From contig CANSAE010000009.1 in the NCBI GenBank assembly GCA_947644595.1, positions 21,632 through 85,631 of the forward strand: a stretch of 64,000 nt of DNA. Direction: 5' to 3'. Source of the stretch: an uncultured Clostridia bacterium. Lineage in GTDB: Bacteria; Bacillota; Clostridia; Oscillospirales; Oscillospiraceae. The position numbers and the translations under genes are program-made. Under the pieces are notes generated by a model. That model searched no databases and was not told the origin of the DNA. It saw only the letters and a list, made by a program, of their open reading frames with translations. The stretch's first letter is position 1. Every line of letters starts with the position of its first letter. Below, one piece after another: positions 35,074 to 43,708 of the stretch.

Positions 35074-35110
35074 CTGAAAAAGCGCAGGGTATGCCCCTGC
35101 GCTTTTTCAG
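35074..35110. terminator. Bidirectional terminator between convergent genes
   Basis: A perfect 16-bp stem (35074-35089 with 35095-35110) and 5-nt loop, rich in A at one side and T at the other. It slightly overlaps the SDR stop codon. Confidence 0.85.
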
Positions 35111-35865
35111 CCGTCATATACCAGCCCGCCGTCAACAGAGCTGACGGTGCCGTTCACATAGGACGCCAAGTCGCTGAGATAGAACACTACCGGCCAAGCC
35201 ATCTCCTTCGCCGCCGCCGGACGGCGCATGGATGTCATCCCCTGCAGGCGCTTGTAGTTTGCGTCATCCATCAGGTGGTTGATCATGCGGCTGTCTGTCC
35301 AGCCGGGACACACGCAGTTGCAGCACACATTATAGGCGCCACCCTCCTTGGCCACCACCTTGGTCAGACCGTTCAATCCTGCCTTGCTGGTGGCGTAGGC
35401 ACCCCGGCCGATCAGTCCGCCGCCGATCTTCCCGGCCACACTGGATACATTCACGATCCGGCCGTAGCCGTGTTCCTTCATGTGGGTGTACACGGACTGG
35501 ATGGCAGCAAACACGCCGGTAAGGTTCACCTGGATAATCTTGTTCCATTCCGCCTCCGTGATGTCCTCGAACAGCATGGTGCTGGCAAGGCCCACGCAGT
35601 TCACCAGGCCGTGGAGCTGCCCGTACCCCGCGATGATGTCCGCGAAGTTTTCCCGGATGACCGTTGTGGAGGACAGGTCCAGCGCCCGGTAGGTATACCG
35701 GGGCGTGTTCAGTTCCGTTTCCATCTCCCGGAGCGTTTTTTCGTCCACATCGATGGCACAGACACTGCCGCCACAGTCCAGAATAATTTCCACAATGGCC
35801 CGGCCGATGCTCCCCGCGCCGCCGGTAACGATGTAGTTCTTCCCGGTAAAATCAATATTTTGCAT
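35107..35865 (-). CDS. Short-chain dehydrogenase/reductase
   Basis: The protein is 252 aa from the ATG at 35865 with GGAGGGTATGAT upstream. It shows the classical SDR motifs: TGGAGSIG (cofactor loop), VNCVG, Ser in VSSVAGKIGGG and YATSK catalytic Tyr and Lys. An Asp ends the second strand (CAIDVD), favouring NAD(H) over NADP(H). C-terminal VNGTVSSVDGGLVYDG is typical. The substrate is not deducible; hydroxysteroid, sugar or acyl-ACP substrates are all common. It lies downstream of rplT but a terminator separates them. Confidence 0.9.
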   Translation of the reverse strand: MQNIDFTGKNYIVTGGAGSIGRAIVEIILDCGGSVCAIDVDEKTLREMETELNTPRYTYRALDLSSTTVIRENFADIIAGYGQLHGLVNCVGLASTMLFEDITEAEWNKIIQVNLTGVFAAIQSVYTHMKEHGYGRIVNVSSVAGKIGGGLIGRGAYATSKAGLNGLTKVVAKEGGAYNVCCNCVCPGWTDSRMINHLMDDANYKRLQGMTSMRRPAAAKEMAWPVVFYLSDLASYVNGTVSSVDGGLVYDG

Positions 35866-35877
35866 ATCATACCCTCC

Positions 35878-35914
35878 ATAAAAAACCAGACAAGCCTTGG
35901 GCTTGTCCGGTGTC
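35878..35914 (-). terminator. Terminator of the infC-rpmI-rplT operon
   Basis: On the minus strand, ACCGGACAAGCC pairs with GGCTTGTCTGGT (one mismatch) and is followed by TTTTT. Confidence 0.82.
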
Positions 35915-35921
35915 GTTTCTC

Positions 35922-36278
35922 TTACTTCAAAGCGCCCTTCGCGGTCTCGCACAGGGCGGTGAAGGCGGCGGGGTCATGGATCGCAGTCTCAGAGAGCATC
36001 TTGCGGTTCATGTCGATGCCGGCCAGCTTCAAGCCGTGCATAAAGGTGGAGTAGTTCATCCCGTTGGCCTTGCAGCCGGCGCTGATACGGGTGATCCACA
36101 ACTGACGGTAATCCCGTTTCTTCTGCTTGCGGCCCACATAGGCGTAACGCCCGGACTTCATGACCTGCTCTTTCGCCATCTTGAAGTGACGGGACTTGTT
36201 GCCCCAGTAGCCCTTCGCCAGGCCCAGGACTTTATTTCTTCTCTTGCGCGTCATCATCGCGCCTTTAACTCTTGCCAT
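35922..36278 (-). CDS. rplT: 50S ribosomal protein L20
   Basis: This 118-aa L20 binds 23S rRNA early in 50S assembly. [24 protein letters not shown] and [17 protein letters not shown] are family signatures. It is last in infC-rpmI-rplT. In Bacillus L20 represses this operon by binding the leader; an attenuator-like hairpin precedes infC here. Confidence 0.98.
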   Translation of the reverse strand: MARVKGAMMTRKRRNKVLGLAKGYWGNKSRHFKMAKEQVMKSGRYAYVGRKQKKRDYRQLWITRISAGCKANGMNYSTFMHGLKLAGIDMNRKMLSETAIHDPAAFTALCETAKGALK

Positions 36279-36297
36279 TTCTTAAAGTCCTCCCCTT

Positions 36298-36501
36298 TTA
36301 TTTGTACGGAATCATTTTCTTGATGGTGGCTTCGTTGGTCACATCGGCATAGGTGCCTTTCCGAAGACCTCTCTTGCTCTTGGTGGTCTTTCCGTGACCG
36401 TTCAGCAGGTGGCTCTTGTAAGCATGGGCGCGCTTCACCTTACCGTTTTTGGTAACGTTGAATCTTTTCTTCGCGCCAGAATGTGTTTTCATCTTGGGCA
36501 T
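36298..36501 (-). CDS. rpmI: 50S ribosomal protein L35
   Basis: This 67-aa basic protein has the L35 pattern MPKMKTHSGAKKRFNVTKNG and HLLNGHGKTTKSKRGLRK. It lies 19 nt before rplT and 22 nt after infC. AAGGAGAACATAAATC precedes the ATG. Confidence 0.98.
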   Translation of the reverse strand: MPKMKTHSGAKKRFNVTKNGKVKRAHAYKSHLLNGHGKTTKSKRGLRKGTYADVTNEATIKKMIPYK

Positions 36502-36523
36502 GATTTATGTTCTCCTTCCTTGG

Positions 36524-37138
36524 TTACTCTACCTTTTCATTTACAGGCGCTTCCACAGCCTGCTCAGCAGCTGCCTTTTCCTCCGCCTGCTTTTTTGCTT
36601 TCTGCTCTTTCTTGAGCTGGACCTGCGACTTGGGCGACAGGAAAATGGACATCGTCCGCCCTTCCAGCTTTGGATCCTTATCCAGATTGGCAATTTCCGC
36701 GCATTTGGCCGCAAAGTCCTTCAACAGCTTTTCGCCGATGCTGGTATGCGCCATTTCTCTGCCGCGAAACCGGACGGTCACCTTTAAGCGGTCACCGTCA
36801 GCCAGGAATTTCTGTCCGTTTTTCAATTTGGTGTTGAAATCGTTCTCGCCAATACCGGGAGACATGCGAATCTCCTTCACGTCCATGACGCGCTGGTTCT
36901 TTTTTGCTTCCTTTTCCCGCTTGCTCTGCTCAAACCGGAATTTACCATAATCCATGATCTTGCAGACCGGGGGCTTAGCGGCCGGTGAGATCATCACGAG
37001 ATCCAGTTCCTTCTCCTCCGCGATTGCCATGGCAGCCTCAGAAGACATCAGTCCCAGCTGCTCTCCATCTTCACCGATGAGACGGATCTCTTTCTCCTGG
37101 ATCTCTTCATTGATCAAACTCTGTGTGTTCGCGATGAT
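36524..37138 (-). CDS. infC: Translation initiation factor IF-3, non-AUG start
   Basis: IF-3 of about 204 aa starts at an ATC codon at 37138. The frame directly after the GGAGG (6-nt spacing) has ATC-ATC-GCG-AAC and no ATG, GTG or TTG. The ATG far upstream (37309) lies in the promoter. Mature sequence INEEIQEKEIRLI opens the N-domain. The C-domain carries RFRGREMAHT and DFAAKCAEI. Use of a rare start codon is known for infC (AUU in E. coli), where IF-3 rejects it and so limits its own synthesis. The second ATC (37135) is an alternative. An Ala/Glu/Lys-rich tail of about 35 residues extends past the domain. Confidence 0.93.
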   Translation of the reverse strand: MIANTQSLINEEIQEKEIRLIGEDGEQLGLMSSEAAMAIAEEKELDLVMISPAAKPPVCKIMDYGKFRFEQSKREKEAKKNQRVMDVKEIRMSPGIGENDFNTKLKNGQKFLADGDRLKVTVRFRGREMAHTSIGEKLLKDFAAKCAEIANLDKDPKLEGRTMSIFLSPKSQVQLKKEQKAKKQAEEKAAAEQAVEAPVNEKVE

Positions 37139-37148
37139 GCAACACCTC

Positions 37149-37182
37149 CAAAAAAATAAGCGCGGACAGAACCCATCCACGC
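37149..37182 (-). terminator. Attenuator hairpin in the infC leader
   Basis: On the minus strand, GCGTGGA pairs with TCCGCGC (one G-U) around a 9-nt loop and is followed by TTATTTTTTT, immediately upstream of the infC ribosome site. A terminator here with a ~130-nt leader is the layout of L20-type autoregulation. Confidence 0.75.
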
Positions 37183-37280
37183 AAAAAGACCAAACAGCGC
37201 ACTGCACTGTCCACTCTATTGACCCGTGCTGACCTGATGCCGCCGGGTGAGGATGGCTCCTGCTTTGTTTTAGCGTTGAT

Positions 37281-37309
37281 ATTGTATCAGGGTACCGCAG
37301 AAATGTCAA
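37281..37309 (-). promoter_or_regulatory. Promoter of the infC operon
   Basis: On the minus strand, TTGACA (37309-37304) and TACAAT (37286-37281) are separated by 17 bp. The start near 37274 gives a leader of about 136 nt that contains the attenuator. Confidence 0.85.
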
Positions 37310-37380
37310 GGGGAAATTTCATTCTATCATCCATTTTATATCACCAAAAAACGGGCATACTTCCCACAGGAGGGATGACC

Positions 37381-37758
37381 ATGAAATGTTTGGAATACAC
37401 CGCTGTTTCCTTCACCGGGGCAGCAGGCTACGGCTTACTGGAGCTTCTCTGGCGGGGCTGGACCCACTGGACCATGCTTGTGGTGGGCGGGCTGTGCCTT
37501 TTGGTGATGTATGGCCTTGCCAATGACACGAAATTCCCTTACTGGCAGGTTTGGGTCCTCTCCGCCGTGTTCATCACCACCGCAGAATTTGTCTCCGGCA
37601 GCATCGTAAATATCGCACTTGGTTGGCGGGTGTGGGATTACACCGCCGTGCCCGGTAACCTCCTGGGACAGATCTGCCCGCAGTATTGTTTGCTATGGCT
37701 TGGACTGTCCGTCCCGGGAGTATGGCTTTGCCGGAAGCTTCGGCGGCTTTTGCGTTAG
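37381..37758 (+). CDS. Small CmpB-type membrane protein
   Basis: The protein is 125 aa from the ATG at 37381, spaced 6 nt from GGAGGG; an ATG at 37375 is too close to that site. Four membrane helices are predicted. WRVWDYTAVPGNLLGQICPQYCLLW matches the putative ABC-transporter type IV (CmpB-like) family, whose function is not established. It is convergent with deoC, and the last 4 nt of the two genes overlap. Confidence 0.75.
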   Translation: MKCLEYTAVSFTGAAGYGLLELLWRGWTHWTMLVVGGLCLLVMYGLANDTKFPYWQVWVLSAVFITTAEFVSGSIVNIALGWRVWDYTAVPGNLLGQICPQYCLLWLGLSVPGVWLCRKLRRLLR

Positions 37759-38414
37759 AGCAGTTCCACGGTGGAGGCAATTTTCACAATACGGCTGGTT
37801 CCCAGACGGTCCGCACCCAATTCAATCATGTCCTGGGCATCCGCCAAAGAGGAAATGCCCCCGGCCGCCTTGACCTTCAGGTGGTCGGCACTATACTGGC
37901 GCAGCAGAGCCACGTCCTCCCGAGTGGCCCCGCCGGAAGAAAAGCCAGTGGACGTTTTAATGAAATCAGCCCCGGAATCCGAAACGATTTGGCACAGTTT
38001 CTTTTTCTCTTCCGTTGTAAGAAGGCACGTCTCAATAATCACCTTCAACAACTTCCCTTTGGTCGCTTCCCGTACACCGTGGATATCCTGCGCAACCGCA
38101 TCCCACGCGCCATCCTTTACCATAGCTAAATTAATAACCATATCAATTTCGTCTGCGCCATTCTGCACCGCGTCCGCCGCTTCAAATGCCTTTACTCCGC
38201 TGGTCATATATCCATTCGGAAAGCCAATGACCGTGCAGATAGGAATCCGGTCCCCTACATATCGCTTGGCACCCGCCACATGACAAGGCGGGATACATAC
38301 ACTGGCACAGCCAAATCGGATACCCTCGTCGCACAGCTTTTGAATCTCCGCCGCCGTGGCGTCTACCCGCAGCAGCGTGTGGTCACATTTGGACAGTATC
38401 TCTTTCAGTTCCAT
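37755..38414 (-). CDS. deoC: Deoxyribose-phosphate aldolase
   Basis: The protein is 219 aa from the ATG at 38414 with AGAGGAGAACAGATA upstream. It splits 2-deoxyribose 5-phosphate into glyceraldehyde 3-phosphate and acetaldehyde in nucleoside catabolism. Visible motifs are CTVIGFPNGY, EIDMVINLAMVKDGAW, ETCLLT and the Schiff-base Lys in FIKTSTGFSSGGAT, plus KAAGGI. It is a single gene; no other deo genes are near. Confidence 0.96.
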   Translation of the reverse strand: MELKEILSKCDHTLLRVDATAAEIQKLCDEGIRFGCASVCIPPCHVAGAKRYVGDRIPICTVIGFPNGYMTSGVKAFEAADAVQNGADEIDMVINLAMVKDGAWDAVAQDIHGVREATKGKLLKVIIETCLLTTEEKKKLCQIVSDSGADFIKTSTGFSSGGATREDVALLRQYSADHLKVKAAGGISSLADAQDMIELGADRLGTSRIVKIASTVELL

Positions 38415-38562
38415 TATCTGTTCTCCTCTTTGATAGGATACTTCTATTATATCGGCTCTCCCCTTCACTTGCAAGCCCTAATCGCAAGACATATCCGGCG
38501 CATCATCCGAATAGGATTTTTCAGAGAGACCCACAGGCAGTCTCATCAGCCGGAGGTGCGTT

Positions 38563-39171
38563 ATGGACGAACGAAAAAGTAACAATTACGCGGAATTATG
38601 TGGCGTCATCGCAGGAAGTCCCGTCTATTCCCATGAAAGCCGCGGAGAAAAATTTTATACCTTCCCACTGGAAACCAAGCGGCTTTCCGGTACGGCAGAT
38701 GTACTGAACATCATTGCCCGGGAGCGTATCATTCGGCAGTTGTCTCCGGGCGATGCCGGAAAAATCCACGTGACAGGGGAACTGCGTTCTTTCAACAACA
38801 AGCACGGAGAGGGCTCCAAGCTGGTAATCACCATATTTGCACAGGACATCTCCTTTGACGACTGTGAGGATATCAATGACATCGTACTTTGCGGTACAAT
38901 CTGCAAAGCACCGAACTTACGTACTACGCCTATGGGGCGGGATATCTGCGACTTCATGCTGGCAGTCAACCGGAGATACGGGCGCAGTGACTACCTCCCC
39001 TGTATTGCATGGGGCGCTAAGGCAAAGGAGATGTCCACTTGGGAGGTCGGCACTGTAGTCGATCTCACCGGGCGAATCCAAAGCAGGCAGTACATAAAGC
39101 TCATTGACGGCGAACCCACTGAGAAAACCGCTTTTGAAGTCTCTGTGGTGGATATTCAGGAATGTGAATAG
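38563..39171 (+). CDS. SSB-like protein with two OB folds
   Basis: This 202-aa protein has two SSB-type OB folds in tandem. The first is LCGVIAGSPVYSHESRGEKFYTFPLETKR. The second is NDIVLCGTICKAPNLRTTPMG followed by ICDFMLAVNRRYGRSDYLPCIAWG. There is no acidic DDDIPF-like tail, so it is probably not the main replicative SSB. It may be a specialised single-strand binder. It has GGAGGTGCGTT before the ATG. Confidence 0.87.
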   Translation: MDERKSNNYAELCGVIAGSPVYSHESRGEKFYTFPLETKRLSGTADVLNIIARERIIRQLSPGDAGKIHVTGELRSFNNKHGEGSKLVITIFAQDISFDDCEDINDIVLCGTICKAPNLRTTPMGRDICDFMLAVNRRYGRSDYLPCIAWGAKAKEMSTWEVGTVVDLTGRIQSRQYIKLIDGEPTEKTAFEVSVVDIQECE

Positions 39172-39174
39172 CGC

Positions 39175-39207
39175 AAAAAGCGGTTCGGCATAGCCGAACC
39201 GCTTTTG
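39175..39207. terminator. Bidirectional terminator
   Basis: AAAAGCGGTTCGGC and GCCGAACCGCTTTT form a perfect 14-bp stem with a 3-nt loop between the SSB-like gene and the convergent ispH-rpsA gene. Confidence 0.9.
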
Positions 39208-39216
39208 TATGTTCTT

Positions 39217-41190
39217 TTAATCCTCGTCGTCCTCGTCGTAATACTCTTCCCGCTGGGGCTCCAGCAAGGCGCGAATGGACAAAGAAATCTTCTGCTTTTC
39301 CTCATCAATCACCGTGATCTTGGCATCGACTTCCTCTCCCACAGTGAGCACATCACCGGGCTTGTCAATGCGACGATCCGCAATCTGGGAAATGTGGATC
39401 AGGCCGTCCACGCCGGGGAGCACTTCCGCGAACGCGCCGAAGTCCATCAACTTCACAATCTTGACCTTTGCTACATCGCCCACCTGATAGGTTTCCATGA
39501 ACTTGGTCCAAGGGTTGCCGTTGGGATCTTTGTGTCCCAAGGAGATCTTGCGGGCCTCCTGGTCAAAGCTGATGACGTAAACATCCATCTCCTGCCCGAC
39601 AGAAACGACATCAGCCGGATTCCGTACACGGCCCCAGCTCAGCTCGGACACATGAACCATGCCGTCAATGCCGCCGATATCTACAAACACGCCGTAAGAC
39701 GCGATGGACTTGACCGTGCCGTTGTAGTGCTTGCCCACTTCGATCTCGGACCATACCTTCTCAGCGGCAATGCGGCGCTCTTCCCGCTGCACCGCACGAA
39801 TAGAGCCCACCACACGACGGCCCTTGATCTCAGTGATTTTCAGACGGACGTGCTGCTTGAGCAGGCTGCTCATCTCTGCCTCTCTGGGCAGACCGGTCTG
39901 GGATGCGGGCACAAACACGCGATTGCCTTTCACAGACACGACCACGCCGCCCTTATTGTCCTCCGTGACAATGCCTTCCACGACTTCACCGCTCTCAGCG
40001 GCAGCCACGATCACTTCCCAATTCTTGGCAGCATCCAGACGCTTCTTGGACAGCTGTACCGTCCCTTCCACGTCGTTTACGCGAACGACAACAGCTTCAA
40101 TCTGGTCGCCGATCTTGACGCAGTCTTCAATTTTTGCCCCTGTCTCTTCGGTGAATTCTGTGGTGGGGATAAAGCCGGAATACTTCATGCCCAGATCCAC
40201 ATTGACCTCTGTCGGGGTGATCGCTACCACTTCACCAGTAATTTTATCGCCGTTATATATGGACTTGAAAGACTCCTCCAGGAGTTCCTCAAAGCTCTTT
40301 TCGGTGGGCGCGACCGCTGCGTTCGTCTCTTCGTTTTTGATTTCGTCTGTCATCGTTTGTTTTACCTCCTTAATGATCCACGATGGCGCCGAGGCACCAG
40401 CGGTAATGCCGATTTTCTGTGCGTCCCGCAACGCTGCCATATCCAGTTCATTGACATTCTCAATAAATTGGACATTTGTGCAATGTGCGCTGCACAAATC
40501 GGAAAGATGTACACTGTTTGCACTGTGCTTTCCACCGATCACTACCATGGCATCACACTCCGAAGCAAGCTTGACTGCCTCAGACTGTCTCGTGGATGTC
40601 GCCTCGCATATTGTATCAAATATTTTCAGGTTTGTACACTCTTTTTTTAACTTTTTCTCACATTGTTCAAAATTTTCCCGGGTCTGGGTGGTTTGGACTA
40701 CCATAGTGACAGGAAGTTCGACCAATTCCGGGCGCTTCTCCAAATAAGCAGAGAGCGTCTCCGCATCTTCAAATACCTGTGCCCCTTCACAACAGCCGCA
40801 AATGGCCACGACCTCCGGATGGGCTGCAGTTCCAATAACGATCACTTGCCGCCCTTCCTGAGAGGCTTCCTGCACCAGCTTATGAATACGCAGGACCATG
40901 GGACAAGTGGAATCCACCACCTGATCCGTCCGGGTGCGCAGGCGGGCCTCCACCGACATGGACACCCCATGGGCCCGGATGATAGCTTTCGCGCCTAAAG
41001 GCACCTCCTCTGGTATCTCCGCCACATGCAGGCCCCGACGCTGAAAATGCTGCACCACATCATCGTTGTGGATGAGTTCTCCCAAGCTGTAGCATTCACC
41101 GCCGCCGTCCAGCATTTGTTCCGCAAGCTCCACGCTCCGCTTGACGCCGAAGCAGAATCCGGCAGATTCCGCAAGGATGATCTCCTTCAT
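39217..41190 (-). CDS. ispH: IspH-ribosomal protein S1 fusion
   Basis: This 657-aa fusion begins with IspH (residues 1-279), the [4Fe-4S] reductase giving IPP and DMAPP in the MEP pathway. Cluster Cys residues are in AGFCFGVKR, DSTCPMVLR and DTICEATS. From Met280 it is an S1 protein with four S1 RNA-binding domains (for example GDKITGEVVAITPTEVNVDLG and VSVGQEMDVYVISFD) and an acidic tail. Such fusions are known in Clostridia. A strong ribosome site lies just before Met280, so free S1 could also be made. The start overlaps plsC by ATGA. Confidence 0.95.
   Translation of the reverse strand: MKEIILAESAGFCFGVKRSVELAEQMLDGGGECYSLGELIHNDDVVQHFQRRGLHVAEIPEEVPLGAKAIIRAHGVSMSVEARLRTRTDQVVDSTCPMVLRIHKLVQEASQEGRQVIVIGTAAHPEVVAICGCCEGAQVFEDAETLSAYLEKRPELVELPVTMVVQTTQTRENFEQCEKKLKKECTNLKIFDTICEATSTRQSEAVKLASECDAMVVIGGKHSANSVHLSDLCSAHCTNVQFIENVNELDMAALRDAQKIGITAGASAPSWIIKEVKQTMTDEIKNEETNAAVAPTEKSFEELLEESFKSIYNGDKITGEVVAITPTEVNVDLGMKYSGFIPTTEFTEETGAKIEDCVKIGDQIEAVVVRVNDVEGTVQLSKKRLDAAKNWEVIVAAAESGEVVEGIVTEDNKGGVVVSVKGNRVFVPASQTGLPREAEMSSLLKQHVRLKITEIKGRRVVGSIRAVQREERRIAAEKVWSEIEVGKHYNGTVKSIASYGVFVDIGGIDGMVHVSELSWGRVRNPADVVSVGQEMDVYVISFDQEARKISLGHKDPNGNPWTKFMETYQVGDVAKVKIVKLMDFGAFAEVLPGVDGLIHISQIADRRIDKPGDVLTVGEEVDAKITVIDEEKQKISLSIRALLEPQREEYYDEDDED
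40351..40372 (-). promoter_or_regulatory. Internal Shine-Dalgarno and start for free S1
   Basis: On the minus strand, TAAGGAGGT (40372-40364) lies 11 nt before an in-frame ATG at 40353, inside the codons for IKEVKQT at the IspH-S1 junction. Translation from here would give a 378-aa S1 protein. Spacing is slightly long but the match to anti-SD is very good. Confidence 0.6.
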
Positions 41191-41792
41191 TTCCCTTCCC
41201 TGCCCAACTCCGCAATGTGTTCCATGAGCTGCTCCGAAAACGCCTCATACTCCTCATGGTCCCCGGCAGGTACCGGGAGCGGCGTACCGACAATCAGTTT
41301 CGCCTTGCGGAAGAATTTCTTGTTCCGACTTATGTAAACCGGAATAATCGGTACCTTCAATTTTGCCGCCATACGCACGGCGCCGGTTTTGGCATCTGCC
41401 GTTCCCTCTTCCTCCGTGCGGGTACCCTCGGGAAAGATCATCACTTTATCTCCGGATTTCACACACTTCATTGTGGTACGGACTGCGTCAATGCCGGTAC
41501 TGCTACTCCGGTCTATGAAAAAAGACCCCAAATTTTCTATGAATTTTCCAAGCACCGGCTTATTCTTCAGTTCTTCCTTCGCCATAAAGTGAATGTGGTG
41601 CGCAGGTCCGAAGGCTTCCCCAATCAGGACCGGGTCAATGAAATTAGAGTGGTTCGCGCAGATGATGGCAGGTCCCTCCGGAATGTTCTCCAGTCCGGAG
41701 ATCTCTGTGGGATAACAGAAAAACACCAAGGGTTTCAGCCGACCCAGCCATTTGCCGTAATAGGCGTCACCCTTGCCCAACACATCACTCAT
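41187..41792 (-). CDS. plsC: 1-acyl-sn-glycerol-3-phosphate acyltransferase
   Basis: This 201-aa PlsC-type enzyme converts lysophosphatidate to phosphatidate at the membrane. The catalytic HxxxxD motif is in CANHSNFIDP. The substrate motif FPEGTRTEEEG and VPIIPVYI follow. It overlaps cmk and ispH by ATGA at each end, in the cmk-plsC-ispH order common in Clostridia. Confidence 0.94.
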   Translation of the reverse strand: MSDVLGKGDAYYGKWLGRLKPLVFFCYPTEISGLENIPEGPAIICANHSNFIDPVLIGEAFGPAHHIHFMAKEELKNKPVLGKFIENLGSFFIDRSSSTGIDAVRTTMKCVKSGDKVMIFPEGTRTEEEGTADAKTGAVRMAAKLKVPIIPVYISRNKKFFRKAKLIVGTPLPVPAGDHEEYEAFSEQLMEHIAELGREGK

Positions 41793-42475
41793 ACCATCCC
41801 TCCTTCCGACATCCGAGCTTGGATCAAGTCCAGTAACGCCTGGATGCTCTCTTCCAGCGTTAAATCTCCGGTATCCAAAATCACGGCATCCTCCGCGGCC
41901 CTCAGCGGCGCAGCTTCCCGGTTGGAATCCCGCTCATCCCGAATACGCATATCCCGCAACACTTCTTCAAAGGTCGTATTGATCCCCTTTTCCGCCAATT
42001 CCAAGTGCCGTCTGGCAGCGCGTTTTTCCACAGCCGCAGTCAGGAATACTTTTAAGCCGGCATTGGGAAGTACCACTGTGCCGATATCTCTGCCGTCCAT
42101 AATGACATTGTACCGCTCCGCCATCTGCCGCTGCATATCCATAAGATACGCCCGCACCGCGGGCATGGCCGAAACATTGGACGCATAATCGGACATCTCC
42201 GGTGTGCGGATCCAATCAGACACATCTTCCCCGTCCAGCAGCATATGCTGCGTATCGCCTATGTACGTTATGTCAATCGACAGTCCAGGCAGCAGTGCGG
42301 TCACGCCCGCCGCATCGTCGGGGGCAATACCCGCTCGCTTGGCAGCAAAACCCACTGTACGATAAATAGCGCCGGTATCCACATAGATAAAGCCCATCGC
42401 TCTTGCCGCGGCTTTGGCCAGAGTTGATTTCCCCGCTCCCGCAGGTCCATCAATCGCCACTGAAAAATTTCCCAT
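41789..42475 (-). CDS. cmk: Cytidylate kinase
   Basis: This 228-aa kinase phosphorylates CMP and dCMP. It shows the P-loop IDGPAGAGKST, the MDGRDIGTVVLPNA segment and the LID region RDERDSNREAAPL. AAGGAGTTATT precedes the ATG. It overlaps plsC by 4 nt. Confidence 0.96.
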   Translation of the reverse strand: MGNFSVAIDGPAGAGKSTLAKAAARAMGFIYVDTGAIYRTVGFAAKRAGIAPDDAAGVTALLPGLSIDITYIGDTQHMLLDGEDVSDWIRTPEMSDYASNVSAMPAVRAYLMDMQRQMAERYNVIMDGRDIGTVVLPNAGLKVFLTAAVEKRAARRHLELAEKGINTTFEEVLRDMRIRDERDSNREAAPLRAAEDAVILDTGDLTLEESIQALLDLIQARMSEGGMV

Positions 42476-42484
42476 AATAACTCC

Positions 42485-43708
42485 TTAGTTCACTGCATTT
42501 CCGGCCGTGTAAGCCGTAGACCAAGCGATCTGCAGATTAAATCCTCCGGTATAAGCATCCAGGTCCAGCACCTCGCCGGCAAAATATAAGCCCCGGACCA
42601 ATTTGGACTCCATTGTCCGGGGATTCACCTCGGACAGCGCTACGCCGCCGGCTGTGACAATGGCTTCCTCAAAGGGGCGTTTTCCGGAGATTTCCACCGG
42701 AAAATGCTTAAACAGCCGCACCAGCTCCAGCCGCTGTTCTCTGGTAATGGAGTGTACTTTGGTCTCCGGGTCGATGCCGGAAAGCCGTACCAATACGGGA
42801 ATCATCATCCGGCCAGCCAAGCCCCCAAGGGAATTTTTAAATTCTTTATTTTTCTGCGCTTCAAAATCCCGCAGGATTCGAGCATCCAGCTTTTCCTCAT
42901 CCAGTCCGGGTTTCAAGTCGATCTCCAGACGGTAACGACGGCCCTCCATATCCCGCATATGGGCACTGGCAGACAGCACCAGCGGTCCCGTCACGCCAAA
43001 ATGCGTGAACATCATTTCCCCCAAATCCCGGTAAATACGCTTGTCATCTTCAAATGCCGTAAGCGTTACATTTTTCAGAGAAAAGCCCTGCATCTCAGCA
43101 CAATATTCGTCTGAAGATTCCAACGGCACCAGAGACGGACGGCATGGGACAACGGTATGTCCCACCAAAGCGGCCAAACGATGCCCATCCCCCGTGGACC
43201 CGGTGGCGGGATAAGACAGGCCGCCGGTGCAAATGACCGCATTCCGGCAGTCGATTCTCCCTTTTGTTGTTTCCACACCAGTCACAGCACCGTTCTCCAC
43301 GCACAACGCCTGGGCCGAAGCCTGGAACACATGCACGCCCGAACGCTCCATATTGCGGATCAGTGCCCCCGCCACATCTCCCGCTTGATCGGAGACCGGA
43401 AATACGCGGTTCCCCCGTTCTACCTTCAACGGAACCCCCAGATGTTCGAACAGTTCCATCACGTCCGCCGGAGAAAAACGGTTCAATGCGCTGTAAAGAA
43501 ATTTCCCGCCGGTGGGGATGTGTTCCAGCACCGTCTTGATCTCGCAGGCATTGGTCACATTGCACCGACCTTTTCCGGTGATGCGAAGCTTCCTTCCCAA
43601 CATCCGGTTTGGTTCCAATAAAACAACTTCCAGACCCCGCTGAGCCGCTACTGCGGCGCACAGCATCCCTGCCGGACCGCCGCCGATGACTACAACTTCA
43701 CTTGTCAT
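42485..43708 (-). CDS. HI0933/BaiN-type FAD-dependent oxidoreductase
   Basis: This 407-aa flavoprotein has the N-terminal dinucleotide fold VVVIGGGPAGMLCAAVAAQRG, a GKGRCNVTN motif and the C-terminal GLYFAGEVLDLDAYTGGFNLQIAWSTAY. Databases often call such proteins BaiN or aminoacetone oxidase-like. The physiological substrate is usually unknown. Its start overlaps the RpiR-type gene by 11 nt and has no clear ribosome site, so translation may be coupled. It precedes cmk by 9 nt. Confidence 0.9.
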   Translation of the reverse strand: MTSEVVVIGGGPAGMLCAAVAAQRGLEVVLLEPNRMLGRKLRITGKGRCNVTNACEIKTVLEHIPTGGKFLYSALNRFSPADVMELFEHLGVPLKVERGNRVFPVSDQAGDVAGALIRNMERSGVHVFQASAQALCVENGAVTGVETTKGRIDCRNAVICTGGLSYPATGSTGDGHRLAALVGHTVVPCRPSLVPLESSDEYCAEMQGFSLKNVTLTAFEDDKRIYRDLGEMMFTHFGVTGPLVLSASAHMRDMEGRRYRLEIDLKPGLDEEKLDARILRDFEAQKNKEFKNSLGGLAGRMMIPVLVRLSGIDPETKVHSITREQRLELVRLFKHFPVEISGKRPFEEAIVTAGGVALSEVNPRTMESKLVRGLYFAGEVLDLDAYTGGFNLQIAWSTAYTAGNAVN

